From Cryobacterium levicorallinum (GTDB lineage: Bacteria; Actinomycetota; Actinomycetes; Actinomycetales; Microbacteriaceae): 64,000 bases of DNA. The position numbers and the translations under genes were made by a program. Below are positions 32,296 through 41,075 of this stretch, one piece after another (positions within the stretch are counted from its first letter, which is position 1; the number at the start of each line of letters is the position of its first letter). The stretch covers positions 1-64,000 of the forward strand of contig NZ_SOFE01000023.1 in assembly GCF_004402405.1 (NCBI RefSeq). Direction: 5' to 3'. Below the pieces are notes generated by a model that made no database searches, was not told where the DNA came from, and was given only the letters and a program-made list of their open reading frames with translations.

Positions 32296-33010
32296 GTAAG
32301 CGCCCGCGGGCGGTGCCGCTGCCACACCCGTTGTGGTGCTGGCGGCCACCGACCCCCAGCAGTAGAAGGGCCGCCCTCCTCGGGCCGTGAAATGGATAAC
32401 CTGTGAAATGGATAACCCACTTGCCGGATTCACCTCTATGAGATCAAGAGTCCTGGGCTGGGCGGCGCCCGGCGCTTGCCCGCCCCCTCGCTGTTGCGAC
32501 TCGGAGCGGGAACCAAGCACGGCCAGGTCACGGACCTCGACGGTTTCGGTATCGCGTTGCTCTTCTTCAGTGGCGCGGACGGGGTTCACCTGGAACTGAC
32601 GGACCTCTCTAACTCAGTAGTGCAGCCGGACCGGTTGAACATCCACTCTTGCCCGCGGAGTGGGATGGAGCGGATGCTTGGTCTGCCCTCGCTCCCGACC
32701 GGCGTCACCGTGCACGGTGACGTCACCGGACTGTACGCCGGACGACGTGCGGTGGGTGATCGCGGTCCCGGGCCGCCTCGCTAGGTCCGCCAGGAGGCCG
32801 GTCTTCCACCTGCCTCACTTGGCCCTGGCAGGACAGCTGGGAAGGGCTCTTCAACGCGGCCTGCGGTCCACCAACCCCAGCAACGACCTGACCACCCAGC
32901 CCCAACAGGGCCCAACCGCAGAACAGTGGAAGAACCGGACAGACCGGTAGCTTCCGTTGGCACAGCCCGCCCGAAGGTATCCCCTGTCGCAGGGGTTGCC
33001 GTCCTGGCTC
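32296..33010. other. island segment without a recognisable gene
   Basis: Several frames stay open for about 100 codons on both strands, for example a plus-strand one at 32476-32784 with LGAGTKHGQVTDLDGFGIAL, but none matches a family I recognise. Codon use is not decisive. The left margin next to the IS end holds a short inverted repeat CGGGCG/CGCCCG. Likely a mixture of decayed sequence. Confidence 0.4.
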
Positions 33011-33552
33011 TGCTCTTGCTGCTCACCGTTTCTGCCGCCGCATCATGATGAGTACCTCGCGAAGCGCGCCACTGACTCTGGCCTCTAGGACTATCCGGGC
33101 CAGGCACAAGTCGAGGGGCAGCGCCGCGATCTTGCGACCGTATGCCGTATGCCGTGAACCGCTTGCGCGAGTCAGTGGTCCGAGCACCTGCGATGTCACC
33201 CAGGCCCAGGGAGGTCATCTGTAGCATGACCGACGCCAGGTTGGTGCGCAGGATCTCGGGGTCGGTGAACTCCGATCGAGCCTTGAAGTCCTCCTGGGAG
33301 TGCAGCCGGATGCCATCGGTCATCACCTTGACCAGGGTGTTGCCACTGGAGTGGTCGGTGGAGCGCACCTGGATAACCCACCGCAGTCCCCAGCTCGGTG
33401 TCCAGCTCCTGCGCCGTGCGCTCGGCCACCGACCTGGCGGCGATGACGACCTGGTGGTCTCGGATGGCCGCGGCGATATCGTCCCTGCGGGCAGCGACCG
33501 GCAGGTCGTCGGGATAGCTGATTCTGGGCAACGCGGTGAGACGGCGCGCGAT
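33010..33552 (-). pseudogene. hrpA: hrpA-type DEAH RNA helicase, reduced to in-order fragments
   Basis: Four scraps of HrpA follow each other in the correct order on the minus strand. First [15 protein letters not shown] and [12 protein letters not shown] (about 33552-33442), where the Walker A motif should follow but is deleted. Then [20 protein letters not shown], a frame change, and [13 protein letters not shown] (to about 33310), with the DEAH core missing. Then [20 protein letters not shown] and [16 protein letters not shown]. Finally [20 protein letters not shown] and [10 protein letters not shown] (to about 33040). HrpA normally exceeds 1200 residues; fewer than 180 remain. Confidence 0.7.
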
Positions 33553-33738
33553 ACGGGCTGACCGGCCCGGCGATACCTCGCTCGGCCTGCGCCGGGACGG
33601 ACGCCGACGGGACTTTCGTGGGCTCACAGGTTCTGGTCGCGCGGGATGCGGCCCGCGCGCTGAGGACACGAGGTTCAGGACATCCGGCCCGCGACCCCAC
33701 TCGCTGGCACCCCTGGGTCCAGCGCGTCCAGCAACGCG

Positions 33739-33775
33739 CGTGAGCCGGCGGCACCCGAGGTGCCACCGGCTCACG
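33739..33775 (-). terminator. terminator of the giant multicopper oxidase gene
   Basis: CGTGAGCCGGCGGCACC (33739-33755), loop CGA, and GGTGCCACCGGCTCACG (33759-33775) give a 17-bp stem with one mismatch, about 30 bases beyond the oxidase stop at 33804 on the minus strand. Confidence 0.75.
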
Positions 33776-33803
33776 TTCTCAACCTGTTCTCACAATGGGT
33801 GGA

Positions 33804-36800
33804 CTATTGGAGAGGCTTAAGGTCCGCCTTGGGCGAGCCCTCCACCCTGAAGATGCCCCACAGTCCCTGGTTGACCTGGTTCTCCAGACCGCCGTCCCGG
33901 TAGAGGTAGTCCCCGGGAAGCTTCTGGAGTCCACCGGCACCACCGAGCAGGTTGTAATTGAAGGCGTTGCCTGTGAGCAAACCGCCCTCGGCTGACTTGA
34001 TCATCGCGTTCGGGTCGCTTGGCTGGTAGCGCCACCCGTGCCCGTTCAGGCTGAAGGTGTGTGCCCGGTCGCGGTCACCACCCGATACGAGCCGCAGGTG
34101 CGTCTCGTCTCCGACATAGGCCCGCACGAGCGGTGTGGCCGGGTCGCCGTGCACCACCGACGACATGACGTTGGCCACCTCTGGGTCCTTCGCCAGGCGA
34201 GGGGCGAAACGCTCGGTCGTGTAGTTAATGCCCCGGTGCCCCTGGTCGCTGGGTTCGCCCTCCGCTGGGTAGGGGAGGATGGCCCCGGCCTTGTCTCGCA
34301 GGATCAGACCGTCGACCCAGTTGAGCACAGCCTCGCGGAAGCTGCGTTTGACGCCGGCGGCGTCGGTGTAGGTGACGTTGGCCTGTGCGCCCGAGGTGAT
34401 CGCAACCCCGGAGTTGGGGTTGACGTATGTCGAGCCCTTTGGCTCGATCAACAGCGACCCGTAGGACCCGTGGTGGCGACTCCCACGCCGGTCAGCGAAG
34501 TCGAGCAGGTTCGCTGCGCCGTCCTCGACCGCGGCATGGACATACCACGTGTACTTTGTCGTAACTCCTGGCGCCACGGTCTGGTCGTAGTTGTACCCGA
34601 CCGTCGCCCCGTCGGAGTCAATGACATTGTAGGTCAACAGGTTTGGGTGCATGGACACCCGGTTGGAACGTGGGAAGTTCGTCACGTCCGCAGGCAACGG
34701 TAGGTCACCGGTGTGTGCGGCGGGCGTCTTCGGCAGCTCGTTCTTGAGCGTCACCGTGACGCAGTCACCCACATTTGCTCGGATCACCAGGGGCTCGGTC
34801 TTCATGGCACCCGTGCGAACCGTAGTCACATCCTCGCTCCGCACGAACATCATGCCGTACGGGTCGTGGTCACCTGACTTCACGTTGTACACGATGTCCT
34901 TGGCGATGGCCGACACGTTGACCGCGACCGCCCTGGACCCTGTCGGGCACGGGGTGACCGAACCCAGCGTTCCGGTTGGGGCAACCTTGAGCGCGTCACC
35001 GGGTTTGAGGGCTGGCCACGCGTCGCCAATTCCAGGAGCTGCCCGGTCGGGCAGCGGCTGGAGGTCGGAGACCGCGTTCTTGGGGACCCGGAACAGACCC
35101 CACATCCCCATCCACTGGTCCTCAAGCAACGGGGAGCCATACAGGTAGTCACCGGGGGAACCGGCGCCGTCCTGCAGGATCGACGGGGTGCCGTTGGCGA
35201 CGCTGTTCGAGGCTTTGGCGACTGTTGCTGCAGCACCGGGGTTGGTCTTGACCACCTGCGAGCCTTGCAGCTCGTAGTTGAAGTACTCCGCGAGCGAGAG
35301 GGTCTGGGTGTCGACCGTCCGAGACAGGGGGTTGTCCGGCTCATTCAGCCAACGGTGACCGTGAAGGTTGAACTCGTGCATCTCCTCGTGGGAGCCAGCG
35401 ACGTTGCGGATGACCACAGGGTCCTTCGAGTACGCCCTCAGGAGTGGCGTATCGGGATCGCCGTTGACCGCGGATGAGTAGGTGTATGCGGGGTCGCCCT
35501 TAGCGCCCATAACCCCAGGTTTCGTCCGGATCTGGAACGGGGCATTCTTGTAGTTGATCGAGTAGCCGCCCTGGTCCTGGCCGTAGTTGTCCGGTGCCGA
35601 AGGTGGGTTGATCGGTGGACCAGTGCCGTTGTCCTTCCACATGGGCGTTCGGTCGGAGTAGAAAATGGTCATCTCCCGGAAGTCCGGGCCGCTGGCTGAG
35701 CGGATATCGGCCATGGGGCCGACCCCGTTCGTGGCAGCACCAGTCTTCGGATCGTGCCACGTGGCGTCAGCGGGCTCGACGTTCATCGCGGCATAGAGGC
35801 CCTTCTGCTGGTGCAGGTTGGCGTACTGGTGGTCGTGGAAGAAGGTCGTCCGCAAGGCTGTGTCCACGAACCACCGATAGCCGTAGGTCTGGCCAGGCAT
35901 CGCCGAGGAACTGTAGTTCCAGCCCACGCTGGTGCCGTCGGAGGCAAGTTCGTCGAACTTGACCAGGTGCACGTGTGTCGAGACCTCGGACGTCTCCTCG
36001 GTGGCCATGTAATCACCGTCGAGGCGGTTCACGTGGTCGAGGGGGACGTTGGGATTCTCGTCGAGGTGCAGGTCGTTGGTGGTGAACAGCTGAACGCACT
36101 CACCAACCCTGGACCGGATGGTGTACGGCTCGGGTGCCTTCTGTCCTGTCCGCACAGCGACCGCATCGGATTCCTCCACGTAGACCCTTCCCTGCCTGTC
36201 CTTCCAGCCCGCGGAGTTGTAGGTGATCGGGGTGTCGATGACGTGTGGCCGGTAAACCCGTGTCGGTGCAGTTGTCGGGCACGGGTCGATGTAGCCGTTG
36301 CCGGGCTTGGTCGGGTCAAGAGCAGGCATCCCTGCGGCCTCAAGCGCGGTCGGGCCCCGGGGGGCGTCGCCGGGGCGACGGATAGCAGCGAAGGTATCCT
36401 TGACCACCGCGTTCGGCGGACGGTAGGCACGCTGGCCGACGTCACCCTTGACGAACAGTGGGAAACCGGGCTGGGTTGCGGTCGGGGCCGCCGTGGCGCC
36501 TGCCCGGTTCGGCAGCTCCTGCAGTGCTTCTAGGGGCGTGCCGTCGGCATACTGTGCCGTGCCGTCTCGCAACTTGTCGAAGATCCGCAGGTGGCCCCAG
36601 AAACCCTGGGCGAAGTGCGGGTAGAGGTGGCAGTGGAAGATCGTGTCACCGACCGTGCCCTGGGTGCCGCCGGCACCTCCCTCAATCTTCAGCTCCCGAG
36701 CCTCATGTGGGCCAAACGACTGGACGTCATTAAGCGGTGACTTCGGGTTCTTCGGGTCGGCGTTCCAGCGCTGGGTGTGCTGGTGCCATGGGTGGGTCTC

Positions 36801-38810
36801 CTTGGCACCCGGGTGGACGACGTGGAACTTCAGCGGGTCACCGACGTATCCCTTCGGGATCAGGTTGTCCGAATCGGTCACCTTCACGCCGTCGACGGTT
36901 CGGGTTAGCTTGCCCTCGTCGCCGAAGACCCACGACTGCAGGTGGGACTCCTCGCCCAGGCACTTGGCGCCGGGGTCGTCGACGACCTTGCCGAGCTCGG
37001 GCACGTAGCCGTTGCAGAAGTTGTCACTTGGGGCATAGGTCTTGCCGTTGGGGAGCGTGATGGTCTTGGCCACGCCACCCGGGTTCTCCGGAGTGACGGT
37101 CCCACGGTGCTCGAGGATGGCCCGCAGCCGGTTGCGCAGCGGCTCCGAGCGGTAGTTGATGCCGAAGGTCGAGTCCTTCAGCCCGGTCGTCGGGAAGGTC
37201 GGTTGCTTATCGTCCCGGTCCAGGACGCCCTCGTTCTCGTCGAGGAAGATCATGACGGCCGAACGGGTCGAGGCCCCGCCTGCCCGGATGTCGGCGAACA
37301 GCTGGGACTCGACGGCGCGCCCGCCCGTGAGCAGGTCGGCCCCGGTGATCTGATTGTGCCAGGTCGAGTCCTTCGGGTGCACGACGACCGCGCCGTACAG
37401 GCCGTTCTGGACGGTGGTGTGCTTCGGGTCGTTCGGGTCGAGGTTGGCGTTGTCGTACAGCGGCGCCTCGCCCTCCCGGTCGGCGTACCAGGTGTAGGTG
37501 CGCTCGGTGCCCGTGGCGATGGTCGTGTCCGGGTTTAGGCCCACCCGCGCGCCGTCGGAGGTCTTCACGTCCGCTTGAACGAGGCCTTGAGTGGACAGGC
37601 CGATTCGCCGGCCCGCGATGTCGTTGCGCACCTTGACGGACACGCAGTCACCGACGTTGGCGCGCACGACGAGCGGCTGGGTGAGGTTGGGGTTGGCAAG
37701 GATTTTTTCCTTGTTCACCCTTGCGTCGGCGTTCTTGAGGGCATACATCAGGCCGTTGGGCAGCTTGTCGCCCCAGCCGTTGAGAGGGATGGTCACCTGG
37801 AAGGCGGCCAGGTCGTACTCAATAGCGCGGGCACCGGCCGGGCAGACCCCGTTGGCCGGGGTGATCGGATCGCCAATGACAGCTGTTGCCGCAGAGGAAC
37901 CCATCAGAGCGGAAGTCGTCATCACGACGACACCGCCCGCCGCCACGGCGATGACCAGGCGAGATCGGCGTGGCGTCGAGGCCACGACAGACCGGGCACG
38001 CCGTGCCGGCGTCGGGGCCACGACAGACCGGGAACGCCGTGCCGGCGTCGGGGCATACCCACCGGTCACATCATCGCTTCGGCGCATGCCCAGGACGAGG
38101 CCTGCCAGGGCGAGGAGCAGAAGCACCGGGAATACGCGAGCGGCCTCGATGGCTCCGTGCTCGAAGAGCGCAGCACCCGAGGTCGCCTCCATGTGGCCGC
38201 CCGTGGCCGGTTCGGCTACCGCTGCCCCAGTAGTGCCAGAGGAAGAGGCTGCACCGTTGTGTGCAGCGTGCGGGTCGGCAGCGGCTTCGGCGGAGCCATT
38301 GGCTTGGCCCGTCTTGGCCACCCACGCCGCCGAGGGCTGGTGTGGGTGGAACCCGGGCTTGGTCGCGGCAGCGACTGGGGCACCTGGCGCGCCAGGGGGC
38401 GGGACAGCACCAAGTGCGTCACTGGCGTCAGGAGCTGCCTGGGCAGCCGGTGCGACAGCTGAGGCAACCGCGTGGGCGGCGGAGGCATGCTCGGAGGGGA
38501 AGAGCAGCGTGTGGCCGATCGCACCGGACATGAACACAGCCGTGGTGACAGCGACGACTGCGACCGTGGCGCGAGCCAAGGAGATCATCCGAGATGCCGG
38601 CCGCAGGCGAGCGATCATCGCGAACACGATCAGGACGGCCGGTACCACTAGCAAAAGCGACAATGTCCCGTCCCGAAGGAAGTGCAACACTGAGGTGCCC
38701 GAACTCCAGGCTTGCTGGGCAGAGGCTGCGTGAAGCCCGTGGAGCCAGGCCGTGCCGCCATAGGCGAGCACCACCCCCATGCCGACGCGAGCTCTCATAG
38801 AAATGTTCAT
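33804..38810 (-). CDS. giant membrane-anchored multicopper oxidase, six predicted cupredoxin domains
   Basis: 1668 residues from ATG 38810 (AGGGA upstream). Residues 1-310: three N-terminal hydrophobic helices, a His/Ala/Pro-rich loop, a helix at ~226-242, the repeat PTPARRSRSVV / PTPARRARSVV / STPRRSRLV, and a last helix at ~283-305. Residues ~313-1668 hold three related two-domain modules, each opening with Cys-Pro and VGDCV or VGECV and ending in an HLRIF or GLFRV strand. Copper motifs: HPWHQH (H673, H676, H678), FHCHLYPHFAQGF (H726, C727, H728, H732, axial F737), THVHL (H946, H948) and FHDHQY (H992, H994). That is a full type-1 plus trinuclear set. Length and domain number recall Mn-oxidising MofA/MnxG and ceruloplasmin. 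The substrate is unknown; Mn(II), Cu(I), Fe(II) or phenolics are possible. Confidence 0.9.
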   Translation of the reverse strand: MNISMRARVGMGVVLAYGGTAWLHGLHAASAQQAWSSGTSVLHFLRDGTLSLLLVVPAVLIVFAMIARLRPASRMISLARATVAVVAVTTAVFMSGAIGHTLLFPSEHASAAHAVASAVAPAAQAAPDASDALGAVPPPGAPGAPVAAATKPGFHPHQPSAAWVAKTGQANGSAEAAADPHAAHNGAASSSGTTGAAVAEPATGGHMEATSGAALFEHGAIEAARVFPVLLLLALAGLVLGMRRSDDVTGGYAPTPARRSRSVVAPTPARRARSVVASTPRRSRLVIAVAAGGVVVMTTSALMGSSAATAVIGDPITPANGVCPAGARAIEYDLAAFQVTIPLNGWGDKLPNGLMYALKNADARVNKEKILANPNLTQPLVVRANVGDCVSVKVRNDIAGRRIGLSTQGLVQADVKTSDGARVGLNPDTTIATGTERTYTWYADREGEAPLYDNANLDPNDPKHTTVQNGLYGAVVVHPKDSTWHNQITGADLLTGGRAVESQLFADIRAGGASTRSAVMIFLDENEGVLDRDDKQPTFPTTGLKDSTFGINYRSEPLRNRLRAILEHRGTVTPENPGGVAKTITLPNGKTYAPSDNFCNGYVPELGKVVDDPGAKCLGEESHLQSWVFGDEGKLTRTVDGVKVTDSDNLIPKGYVGDPLKFHVVHPGAKETHPWHQHTQRWNADPKNPKSPLNDVQSFGPHEARELKIEGGAGGTQGTVGDTIFHCHLYPHFAQGFWGHLRIFDKLRDGTAQYADGTPLEALQELPNRAGATAAPTATQPGFPLFVKGDVGQRAYRPPNAVVKDTFAAIRRPGDAPRGPTALEAAGMPALDPTKPGNGYIDPCPTTAPTRVYRPHVIDTPITYNSAGWKDRQGRVYVEESDAVAVRTGQKAPEPYTIRSRVGECVQLFTTNDLHLDENPNVPLDHVNRLDGDYMATEETSEVSTHVHLVKFDELASDGTSVGWNYSSSAMPGQTYGYRWFVDTALRTTFFHDHQYANLHQQKGLYAAMNVEPADATWHDPKTGAATNGVGPMADIRSASGPDFREMTIFYSDRTPMWKDNGTGPPINPPSAPDNYGQDQGGYSINYKNAPFQIRTKPGVMGAKGDPAYTYSSAVNGDPDTPLLRAYSKDPVVIRNVAGSHEEMHEFNLHGHRWLNEPDNPLSRTVDTQTLSLAEYFNYELQGSQVVKTNPGAAATVAKASNSVANGTPSILQDGAGSPGDYLYGSPLLEDQWMGMWGLFRVPKNAVSDLQPLPDRAAPGIGDAWPALKPGDALKVAPTGTLGSVTPCPTGSRAVAVNVSAIAKDIVYNVKSGDHDPYGMMFVRSEDVTTVRTGAMKTEPLVIRANVGDCVTVTLKNELPKTPAAHTGDLPLPADVTNFPRSNRVSMHPNLLTYNVIDSDGATVGYNYDQTVAPGVTTKYTWYVHAAVEDGAANLLDFADRRGSRHHGSYGSLLIEPKGSTYVNPNSGVAITSGAQANVTYTDAAGVKRSFREAVLNWVDGLILRDKAGAILPYPAEGEPSDQGHRGINYTTERFAPRLAKDPEVANVMSSVVHGDPATPLVRAYVGDETHLRLVSGGDRDRAHTFSLNGHGWRYQPSDPNAMIKSAEGGLLTGNAFNYNLLGGAGGLQKLPGDYLYRDGGLENQVNQGLWGIFRVEGSPKADLKPLQ
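37970..38060. repeat. tandem ~36-bp repeat inside the oxidase gene
   Basis: The unit containing GCCACGACAGACCGGG and CACGCCGTGCCGGCGTCGGG occurs twice in succession (about 37981-38016 and 38017-38052), with a shorter diverged copy before it. It encodes the basic repeat PTPARRSRSVVA between two membrane helices. Such repeats can change copy number by slippage without shifting the frame. Confidence 0.65.
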
Positions 38811-39193
38811 TGGTTTCCCTGTAACTGCGTTATTGGTGCGCTGAAGTCAAGCCGGACCCATGAGCTGGAACGAATCAGGGCGGAGTGGCTTGGTCACTGG
38901 TCAGGAGATCCACAGGACAACACCTGGGGCTCGGTCGGCCTTAGCTGTTGTGCTCGACTATTTGGGAGCCGTCGCGTCTTGGACGGGAACGTATTCGTCC
39001 TAAAGGTGATCGTCGATATGCTCGTACATCACGTCCAGAGGCGTCAGGAACTCACGTCGTAGCCAGGCACGGATTGAGAACTTCGTTGCACTCATAGGGT
39101 TTTTTCTGCGCAGCTCGAGTTGGGGCCGTGACGGCGCTGGTCACAACCTCTGACCAGTGAGTTCGGGTAACCCAGCAGTCGTGATGTGAGGAT
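38811..39193. other. oxidase upstream region with a 31-codon ORF
   Basis: No domain-bearing frame is seen in these 383 bases. A minus-strand frame at 39000-39095 would encode 31 residues starting MSATKFSIRAWLRRE, which looks like the N-terminus of a truncated gene rather than a complete one. The promoter of the oxidase gene should lie here, but no hexamer pair is clear. Confidence 0.35.
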
Positions 39194-39229
39194 ATGTCAG
39201 CTTCTGGTTTAATGGAAGGGGCTCGTGCC

Positions 39230-39750
39230 ACTCAGCGTTTTGCTCTGCTCCCGCGCTCTTCGCTGTTCCGGCTGCGGCTGCGGCTGCGGCAAACGCTGCC
39301 GCGTACGTTCCGAAAGAGCGCATCACCGTCTCAGGCAACTCCGCGGCCAGTGCCACCGTCACCATTAACTTCGATAAGGCTTTCAAGCCTCGCGCGCAGG
39401 TCACCTTCGGTGTGACCGGTGCGGGCAGGCCCGCGACGCTGTCGAGTTTCAAGGCCGAATCCACCGCCACGTTCGTCAAGGCTGCTGACGCTAACGGCGG
39501 AATCGCGCTTAACGTTGCCCTCCCGTCTGACGCGAGCGGCTCCTACGCCGTCACCGGAACCGACGGAACCACGATCGGAACGGCCACCCTCACGGTCGCC
39601 GCGGTTGACGCTGGAACCGGCACGGGCCTCGCCCACACCGGCTACGAAGCACCCCTGCTGCTCATCTGGGGTGCCGCCGGCGCTCTCATGCTCGGCATCG
39701 CGCTCGCCGTCGTTTTGAGCATCGTTCGCCGCCAGCGCGCGAACGCGTAA
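39230..39750 (+). pseudogene. LAxTG-anchored surface protein lacking its signal peptide start
   Basis: In one frame the sequence reads ALFAVPAAAAAANA (end of a signal peptide), then YVPKERITVSGNSAASATVT, an immunoglobulin-like adhesive domain and the sorting signal LAHTG followed by a hydrophobic helix and the basic tail RRQRANA. LAxTG is the motif used by class E sortases in high-GC actinobacteria. No start codon in this frame precedes it. An ATG at 39212 in another frame (MEGARATQRFALLP) would join if one base were lost near 39253. Either a frameshift or 5' truncation. Confidence 0.55.
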
Positions 39751-39781
39751 GAGGTTCCTGGCCTAACCGCCACCAATGTTC

Positions 39782-39825
39782 ACGCGAAATGGCCCCGCAC
39801 TCACGTGCGGGGCCATTTCGCGTTG
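39782..39825 (+). terminator. terminator after the LAxTG gene
   Basis: ACGCGAAATGGCCCCGCAC (39782-39800), loop TCAC and its perfect complement (39805-39823) make a 19-bp stem, 32 bases after the stop codon. No long T run. Confidence 0.75.
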
Positions 39826-39870
39826 GGCCGGCGGCCGTGCGGCCGTGGCTCGGCTTCAGGGGTGGAGACA

Positions 39871-40092
39871 ATCGCATAAAGCTGTCCGTTATTGGCTGTG
39901 GCTACCTCGGGGCCGTACACGCATCGGCCATGGCCGAGCTGGGCACGAGGTGGTGGGCATCGACTTCGATGCCCGCAAGATCGAGCAGCTCGCCGCGGGC
40001 AAGCCGCCGTTCTACGAGCCGGGACTGCCCGAGATCCTCACCTCGGCGATGAAGTCCGGCCACTCCCGACCTGGCCATCACAAGCGACTAGG
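39871..40092 (+). pseudogene. ugd: 5' fragment of UDP-glucose 6-dehydrogenase
   Basis: IKLSVIGCGYLGAVHASAMA followed, in the next frame, by VVGIDFDARKIEQLAAGKPP and FYEPGLPEILTSAMKSG is the NAD-binding N-terminus of UDP-glucose/GDP-mannose dehydrogenases. A base is missing near 39945, the start codon has been replaced (the Met codon is now in CGCATA), and a further shift occurs near 40065 before LAITSD. The fragment stops at the hairpin at 40.1 kb; the remaining ~360 codons are absent. Confidence 0.75.
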
Positions 40093-40101
40093 TTCCACCA
40101 G

Positions 40102-40166
40102 CTCGCGAGAGCGCACAAAGTGCCCGTTTGGACCATCCAAACGGGTGCTTTTTGCGCTCTCGCGGG
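40102..40166. repeat. 28-bp near-perfect inverted repeat with 3-nt centre
   Basis: Left arm 40105-40132 starts GCGAGAGCGCACAAAG and right arm 40136-40163 ends TTTTTGCGCTCTCGC; only two of 28 positions mismatch, and the centre is CCA. Flanking bases 40102-40104 and 40164-40166 also pair. It joins the ugd fragment to the transposase fragment. It may be two abutting ends of a lost mobile element, or a hairpin acting at RNA level. Confidence 0.8.
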
Positions 40167-40996
40167 ACGAAGAGAGAACTTCAGCCTGCAAGGCAACGCC
40201 AAGACCATCGAGGGTGGCCGTCACCCGGACCGGGATGCCCAGTTCGCACACATCAACGCCGCGGCCGAAGAGCACATAGCGGCCGGCCAGCCGGTGATCA
40301 GTGTGGACGGCAAGAAGAAGGAACTGGTCGGCAACTTCCGCAACGGCGGCCGGGAGTACCAGCCGGCCGGTGAGCCGGTGGCGACCAACGTCTACGACTT
40401 CAAGGGGGAACTCGGCAAAGTCACGCCCTACGGCGTGTACGACATGGCTGCCAACACCGGCTGGGTGTCGGTGGGATCCGACCATGACACCGGCGCGTTC
40501 GCGGTCGAGTCGATCCGCCGCTGGTGGGACAAGGTCGGCGCCCTGGCCTACCCCCAAGCCGACCGGCTGCTGATCACCGCCGACGGCGGAGGTTCCAACG
40601 GTTACCGGCCGCGGCTGTGGAAACGTGAACTGGCCGAGCTGGCAACCCAGACTGGGCTGTCGATCACCGTCTGCCACTTCCCACCGGGCACCTCCAAGTG
40701 GAACAAAATTGAACACCGCCTGTTCGCCCAGATCTCAATGAACTGGCGTGGCCAGCCGCTAACCAGCCACGAAGTCATCGTCGACCTCATCGCCGGTACC
40801 ACCACCCGCACCGGCCTTACCGTCACCGCCGGACTCGACGACACGATCTACCCCAAAGGCATCAAGATCACCGACCGCGAGATGGCAGACCTAGAAACCC
40901 AACACCTCACCAGGCACGACTTCCACGGCGACTGGAACTACACCGTAAGCCCAGCAGATCAACCCTGAACTACGCGTGTTGTTGATTTACAGGCCC
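40164..40996 (+). mobile_element. 5'-truncated ISAzo13-like insertion sequence, right copy
   Basis: The transposase is readable from FSLQGNAKTIEGGRHPDRDA to TGA 40966-40968 (about 265 residues), with VISVDGKKKELVGNF, YGVYDMAANTGWVSVGSDHD, LLITADGGGSNGYRPRLW and PPGTSKWNKIEHRLF, all typical of the ISAzo13-type DDE enzyme. The first ~170 residues and the left end are missing. The right terminal repeat is at about 40970-40996 (TGTTGATTTACAGGCCC). Same orientation as the left copy, so the two bracket the island. Confidence 0.85.
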
Positions 40997-41006
40997 TAAG
41001 AACGCA

Positions 41007-41075
41007 GACGGGGCCCGGGCCCCGTCCGCGGGCCCAGCTTATAAACTGGGCCCGCGACCATAAGGTGGGCCCGGT
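41007..41075. terminator. GGGCCC-rich palindromes beyond the fadB-like stop
   Basis: GACGGGGCCCGGGCCCCGTC (41007-41026) is a perfect 20-bp palindrome. Next to it GCGGGCCCAG (41028-41037) and CTGGGCCCGC (41046-41055) form a 10-bp stem around CTTATAAA. They lie 43-90 bases past the end of the minus-strand fadB-like gene, consistent with a terminator. Confidence 0.65.

Noticed and set aside
40102..40166. Integron attC site
   Set aside because: The stem is 28 bp and nearly perfect, with no RYYYAAC/GTTRRRY ends and no unpaired bulges typical of attC.
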